Source: Paramecium octaurelia
Taxonomy: Eukaryota > Ciliophora > Oligohymenophorea > Peniculida > Parameciidae
Direction of reading: 5' to 3'
Length of the DNA stretch: 64,000 bases
Assembly (NCBI GenBank): GCA_905182995.1
Contig: CAJJDP010000160.1
Location: forward strand, 1-64,000
The translations under genes were made by a program, and so were the position numbers. A model generated the notes under the pieces. That model was not told the origin of the DNA and did not search any database. It saw only the letters and a list, made by a program, of their open reading frames with translations. This document shows, one piece after another, positions 60,283 through 64,000 of this stretch (position 1 is the stretch's first letter; each line of letters opens with the position of its first letter).

Positions 60283-61628
60283 ATGGACACACCTATAGGT
60301 AAAGATCTCACGAATTCTGTCATCGGCAAAGTTTACAAATTGATCAAGAGAATAGGAAGTGGAGCTTTTGGGGAAATTTACCAAGTAGCCAAGGGAAAGG
60401 AGGAATATGCAATGAAATTGGAAAGAAGCGATAATAAGCATCCTCAATTGTTTTTTGAAGCCAAATTGTATTCATATTTACAAGGCTCTGATCATAGTGA
60501 TAAAGGTATTTGAAGGGTTAATTAAAAGTTAGGAATCCCTAGAATATATGCTTAAGGAACAGACGGTGATTATAATTACATCGTCATTGATTTATTGGGT
60601 TAGAGTCTTGAAGACCTGTTCAACAAGCATAATAAAAGATTATCTCTAAAGACTGTAAGCAACTCTAATTAATAATTAGGTCTTGATGCTTGGAGATTAG
60701 ATGATTTAACGAATTGAATTCATCCATTAGAATAAATTCCTTCATCGCGATATTAAGCCTGATAATTTCCTCATTGGGTTGGGCTAGAAGGCAGTTAGAA
60801 TCTACCTCTTAGATTTTGGATTAGCCAAAAGATATTAAACAAAGGAAGGACATATCCCATACAGAGAGGGAAAGAGTCTAACTGGAACTGCCAGATATGC
60901 ATCTATCAATACACACTTAGGAATTGAGTAATCAAGGAGGGATGACCTAGAGTCTCTTGGTTATGTCTTAATGTATTTATTAAGAGGATAGCTTCCTTGG
61001 CAAAACATGAAAGGAAACAATCAAAAAGAAAAATATCAAAGAATCATGGAGAAGAAGTTGGAAACATCTTCTGATGTATTGTGTAAAGGATTTCCTATTG
61101 AATTAAGTCAATATTTGAATTACTGTAAGCATTTAAAATTTGAAGAAAAACCAGATTATCTTTATCTAAGAGGATTGTTTAAGGTATGTTGATGAAAATA
61201 CATTTTAGGATGCTTTTAAAAAGATTGGCTTTGAACTTGATTAAAAGTATGACTGGATAAAGGATGACAATGTGATAAAAACTCAGCAGGATTTGATGAG
61301 TACTGAAAAACAATAGTTGCATCAACAGTTGATTATGACATAACCATTACAATAATAACCTCCAATACTACCAAAGGCGGCATTGAATGGGATAGATTCT
61401 GAGAAGAAAATATCAAACACAAACAACTAATAATTAAGCACTTAATAATTGACTGCATAAAGAAAAACACTATAATAATAATAGATGAATAAGATGTCAT
61501 CAGTTGAAAAGAAAAGAACTACTTCTTAAAATAGATAGCCTATCCCCTCGAAGGAAATAGTAAAGCCAGTGACTTAAGTGTTGGCACCAAAAATAGTCAC
61601 TACTAAGGAACCTCACAGAAAATATTGA
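60283..61628 (+). CDS. Casein kinase 1-like protein kinase
   Basis: ATG 60283 to TGA 61626-61628; introns of 27, 25 and 25 nt give 422 aa. CK1 hallmarks: [66 protein letters not shown] (the [10 protein letters not shown] form replaces APE), [15 protein letters not shown], and LPWQ. A Gln-rich C-terminal tail of about 120 residues follows. It lies 40 bp after the OEP61-like stop on the same strand. CK1 kinases act in vesicle traffic, cilia and clock control; the specific role is unknown. Confidence 0.92.
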
Positions 61629-62120
61629 TATTCTTAAATCATACATATTTTAATAATTGATTCTCAGTAAATCTCAATCTTGATGAAGCTAATTCTATGA
61701 TTCATGAATCTTAAAGGGCTCTTTTAAGGAAACATGGAAGATTACGCAACATATGATATTTTTGCATCATTCGCAATTACATCATTGCAGTTTTAGTGTA
61801 TTTCAAAGTGAAAATTTATATTATTGAAGGGATCATTAGAAAACTTATAAATCATTAATTTAATGTCTAAATGTTAGAGAGTTCGAAAAGAAATTAATAA
61901 GGCTATTATTATATATATAATAACAATTGGTTTGATTAGAATTTTAACATTTAGTACTATTATACTGAACATACTGAATATAATTAATTATTTTATATTG
62001 AATTACTTCTCATATAAAATCTATCATTATGTCCCAGTAATTTCAACCTAAATTAGAAGTTCAAAAATAATGAAAATGATGATGTAAAATACGATTAATT
62101 ATATTGTTGTTATTAAGATA
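61629..62120. other. Convergent intergenic region
   Basis: About 490 bp between the CK1 stop and the stop of the minus-strand gene. AT-rich, nothing recognised. Confidence 0.55.
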
Positions 62121-63337
62121 TCAAATTTCATCAAATGATTAATTTTAACTTGATTTATTTTAGCCCTTTTTTGATTGTTTTTATTTTGTTGGCATAAAAC
62201 TTGATGTGACTGTTAAGAATCTTCCATCTTTAAAGTTATTGACTTCCAACATTTTTTAATTTAAGTGTGTGATGCCCATTCTAGTGTTAGTAAATTTCTT
62301 AATTTATTTTAATAATTACTTGCATGAAACTAGGCAAAAGGGATTTTTAATCACATTCTCTGTCTAACATTGTTTTAAAATTAGGTGCTGTTGGAGAAGT
62401 GAACAATTGACTTTTAGGTTGTTTTGAATATTAATCGTATTCAAAGTAACTTTCAAAATTATAAGGAGGTATCTTAGTCAAAATGTCCTTTCTTTATTCC
62501 AATTTGTAGAAGGGTGCTCCACAACTGCCCAACTGTCTAGTTTGATTAAGTGAGTGTACTTTTTGCCGAATTCAAAATTAGGTTTATAATCGGGGGCAAA
62601 CTCTTTCTTTTTATAAATCAACATCTGATCTCTGGATAATTACTTTTCCAATTTAATTTAGGGTTGTCTAGGTACCTTACTCCATTGGTTGGTTACATTT
62701 AAGAACTGAAATCGATCTGGGTGAGGATTGGGTCTTCCTGAGAAGATATCAGCCCTATTTTAGAGAGATGATCAAACCTTGGTATTTGTCTTTGCAGATC
62801 GACAAAACTCTCATATTTGAATTTAGGTTTCTCAACTATGGAGGGAATCCTATTTTATTAATAAGGGAACTTACTCGTGAGGTAAATCTTATTGATGTTT
62901 ATGGGGAACTTCGATAGGAACAGTTTGTTTCAAAGTCTTATCGTAATGGGGAACTGAATGTACGGCTCTGTCAAAAGTATAGGATATTGATGTTACTTGT
63001 CGAGTTCACTATATTTGATATGATATTGTCCACAGGATGCTTTGCAATTGTTTCCTATTTAGGTGTAATGACCGACTTTTCTGGAGATCTATTTGGTAAA
63101 AGGTTAGGACATTCTGAGAAGATGCTTTAAATGGTTTTGTTCTGCTTCGTTAAGTGATTCCTATTGAGAAAGGGCATTCTTATTATTCAAGTCAGGAGAT
63201 TTGCTTGGTTGAGGAGTGCTGAATTTTTTGACAGGATGATCGTCTCTGTGTTGGAATACAATATATTTTTCGGAGGTTATTTTTCCAGCCTTACTAAACA
63301 TATTTTATAAGTCATTTTAATTATGTATTAGAGCCAT
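62121..63337 (-). CDS. Hypothetical 362-aa protein, possibly ciliary
   Basis: ATG at 63337, TGA 62123-62121; introns of 29, 25, 29, 23 and 22 nt restore one frame. Aromatic and proline-rich short motifs recur (KYIVFQHRDD, FVDLQRQIPRFDHLS, FAPDYKPNFEFG, KIPPYNFESYF, PTAPNFKTMLDRE), with no helix-rich domain, and it ends with KDGRFLTVTSSFMP. This look (scattered Pro/aromatic motifs in a non-globular chain) is common to microtubule inner proteins, but I cannot assign a family. Confidence 0.6.
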
Positions 63338-63408
63338 TTTTATAAATAATAATATTACAAAGAGGATATTAAGTAAGTGGTATTATTTTATTTAATAATA
63401 TAATTAAA

Positions 63409-64000
63409 ATGGAAAAAATGGAAATGGTTTCATCTCATCTACCTCTCGTAAAGGACAGGGGAGAGTGGAATCAATAGACATTTATCATACGACCAAAATT
63501 CGAGAAGAAAGAACGATAAAGCATCGATAATCAATTAGAGATCCAGTTTCCTTTGCATCGAGACTTTGACTTTGTGGCCAATCATGCCATGGGTTTCAAA
63601 GGGAAAGGGAACGTGGACTTATTCAAGTTCTACTATCGATTGTATTTGAAGAATAAATTTGCAATTCAGAAAATCAGAAAGGAGAAGAAAGTCAAAGATG
63701 GATAAAAAAAGAATGAGAACACCAAAAAATAGTAACTGAATCAGACTGAAGAACCAAATACAGAGGAGATACGCAATGCATACAAAACAATAGAGATTAA
63801 ACCACCCTCTTAACAGAAATAACTGAAATTTGTTAGAGAATGCATTAAGAATTTATAATAATAGGCAGCTATTGTGAATAAACACATTGAATTGCCTAAA
63901 TTGGTATCGCCATAAACTCAAGTCAAAATAGTTAATATCGATACTACGAAAATCCCTTAAGCGAAAACAAGGGATCAACAATTGGAGTTAGAAGAACTAA
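63409..64000 (+). CDS. Hypothetical protein, runs off window end
   Basis: ATG 63409; 197 codons to the window edge with no TGA. Residues 10-100 are compact (LPLVKDRGEWNQQTF, FPLHRDFDFVANHA, NVDLFKFYYRLYLK); the rest is Lys/Glu/Gln-rich. No intron needed so far. It starts 71 bp from the minus-strand gene at 63337, divergent. Family not recognised. Confidence 0.6.

Noticed and set aside
1..64000. CRISPR arrays, bacterial operons, ribosome binding sites, tRNA genes
   Set aside because: Code, introns and gene content are ciliate; I saw no spaced direct repeats or tRNA-like T-arm/B-box sequence beyond chance.

Overview
The window is ciliate macronuclear DNA, almost certainly Paramecium. It is very AT-rich. 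Every convincing gene reads through TAA and TAG as glutamine and stops only at TGA. Introns are tiny (about 20-33 nt, GTA...TAG/AAG), and intergenic gaps are short. Splicing them out restores frame, to an exact multiple of three, in most genes modelled here. A 5S rRNA of ciliate type sits alone between protein genes.

Layout: 1-5877 holds a zinc-finger/TPR protein gene seen as three identical copies or part-copies, an unrelated short ORF cut at the edge of one copy, and an antisense TPR relic. 5900-8950 is a decayed LINE-like retroelement on the minus strand. 9012-18580 is one giant minus-strand gene for a secreted/membrane cysteine-rich, repeat-rich, multi-TM protein. 21268-29000 has a RING protein, a Rab6 GTPase and a 5.8 kb gene for a secreted array of about a dozen or more immunoglobulin-like repeats. 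29510-46932 is dense housekeeping: DIS3L2-type exonuclease, a PB1-ZZ autophagy-receptor-like protein, a RIB43A-like protein, an ABHD17-like hydrolase, a TxxP-type conserved ciliate protein, a SEC14/CRAL-TRIO protein with a CAAX-like end, two less clear genes, 5S rRNA, a 5'-nucleotidase and a TMEM135-like protein. 47099-64000 has an AGC-type kinase, a coiled-coil protein, a heat-shock factor, an unknown Gln-rich protein, a seipin-like protein, a tiny Cys-rich protein, a coiled-coil protein, an OEP61/TPR7-like co-chaperone, a casein kinase 1 and two unknown proteins, the last running off the end.

The window is a scaffold with four single-N joins (4545, 19618, 43779, 51962). Each N is flanked by a perfect direct repeat of 1.23-1.37 kb: the sequence just before the N is repeated just after it. 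This is best read as overlapping contig ends that were never merged, so about 5.2 kb of the window is artificial, and the second gene fragments, the second 5S gene and so on are not real paralogues. The real locus would be about 58.8 kb.

The genes do not form an operon or a defence system; they are independent eukaryotic units. Several share membranes or lipids as a theme (Rab6, ABHD17, SEC14, seipin, TMEM135, PB1-ZZ receptor), but I infer no functional cluster. The most unusual items are the Ig-like repeat array sharing a 32 bp divergent promoter with Rab6, the giant surface protein, the retroelement relic retained in macronuclear DNA, and the ORF at 749-1084.
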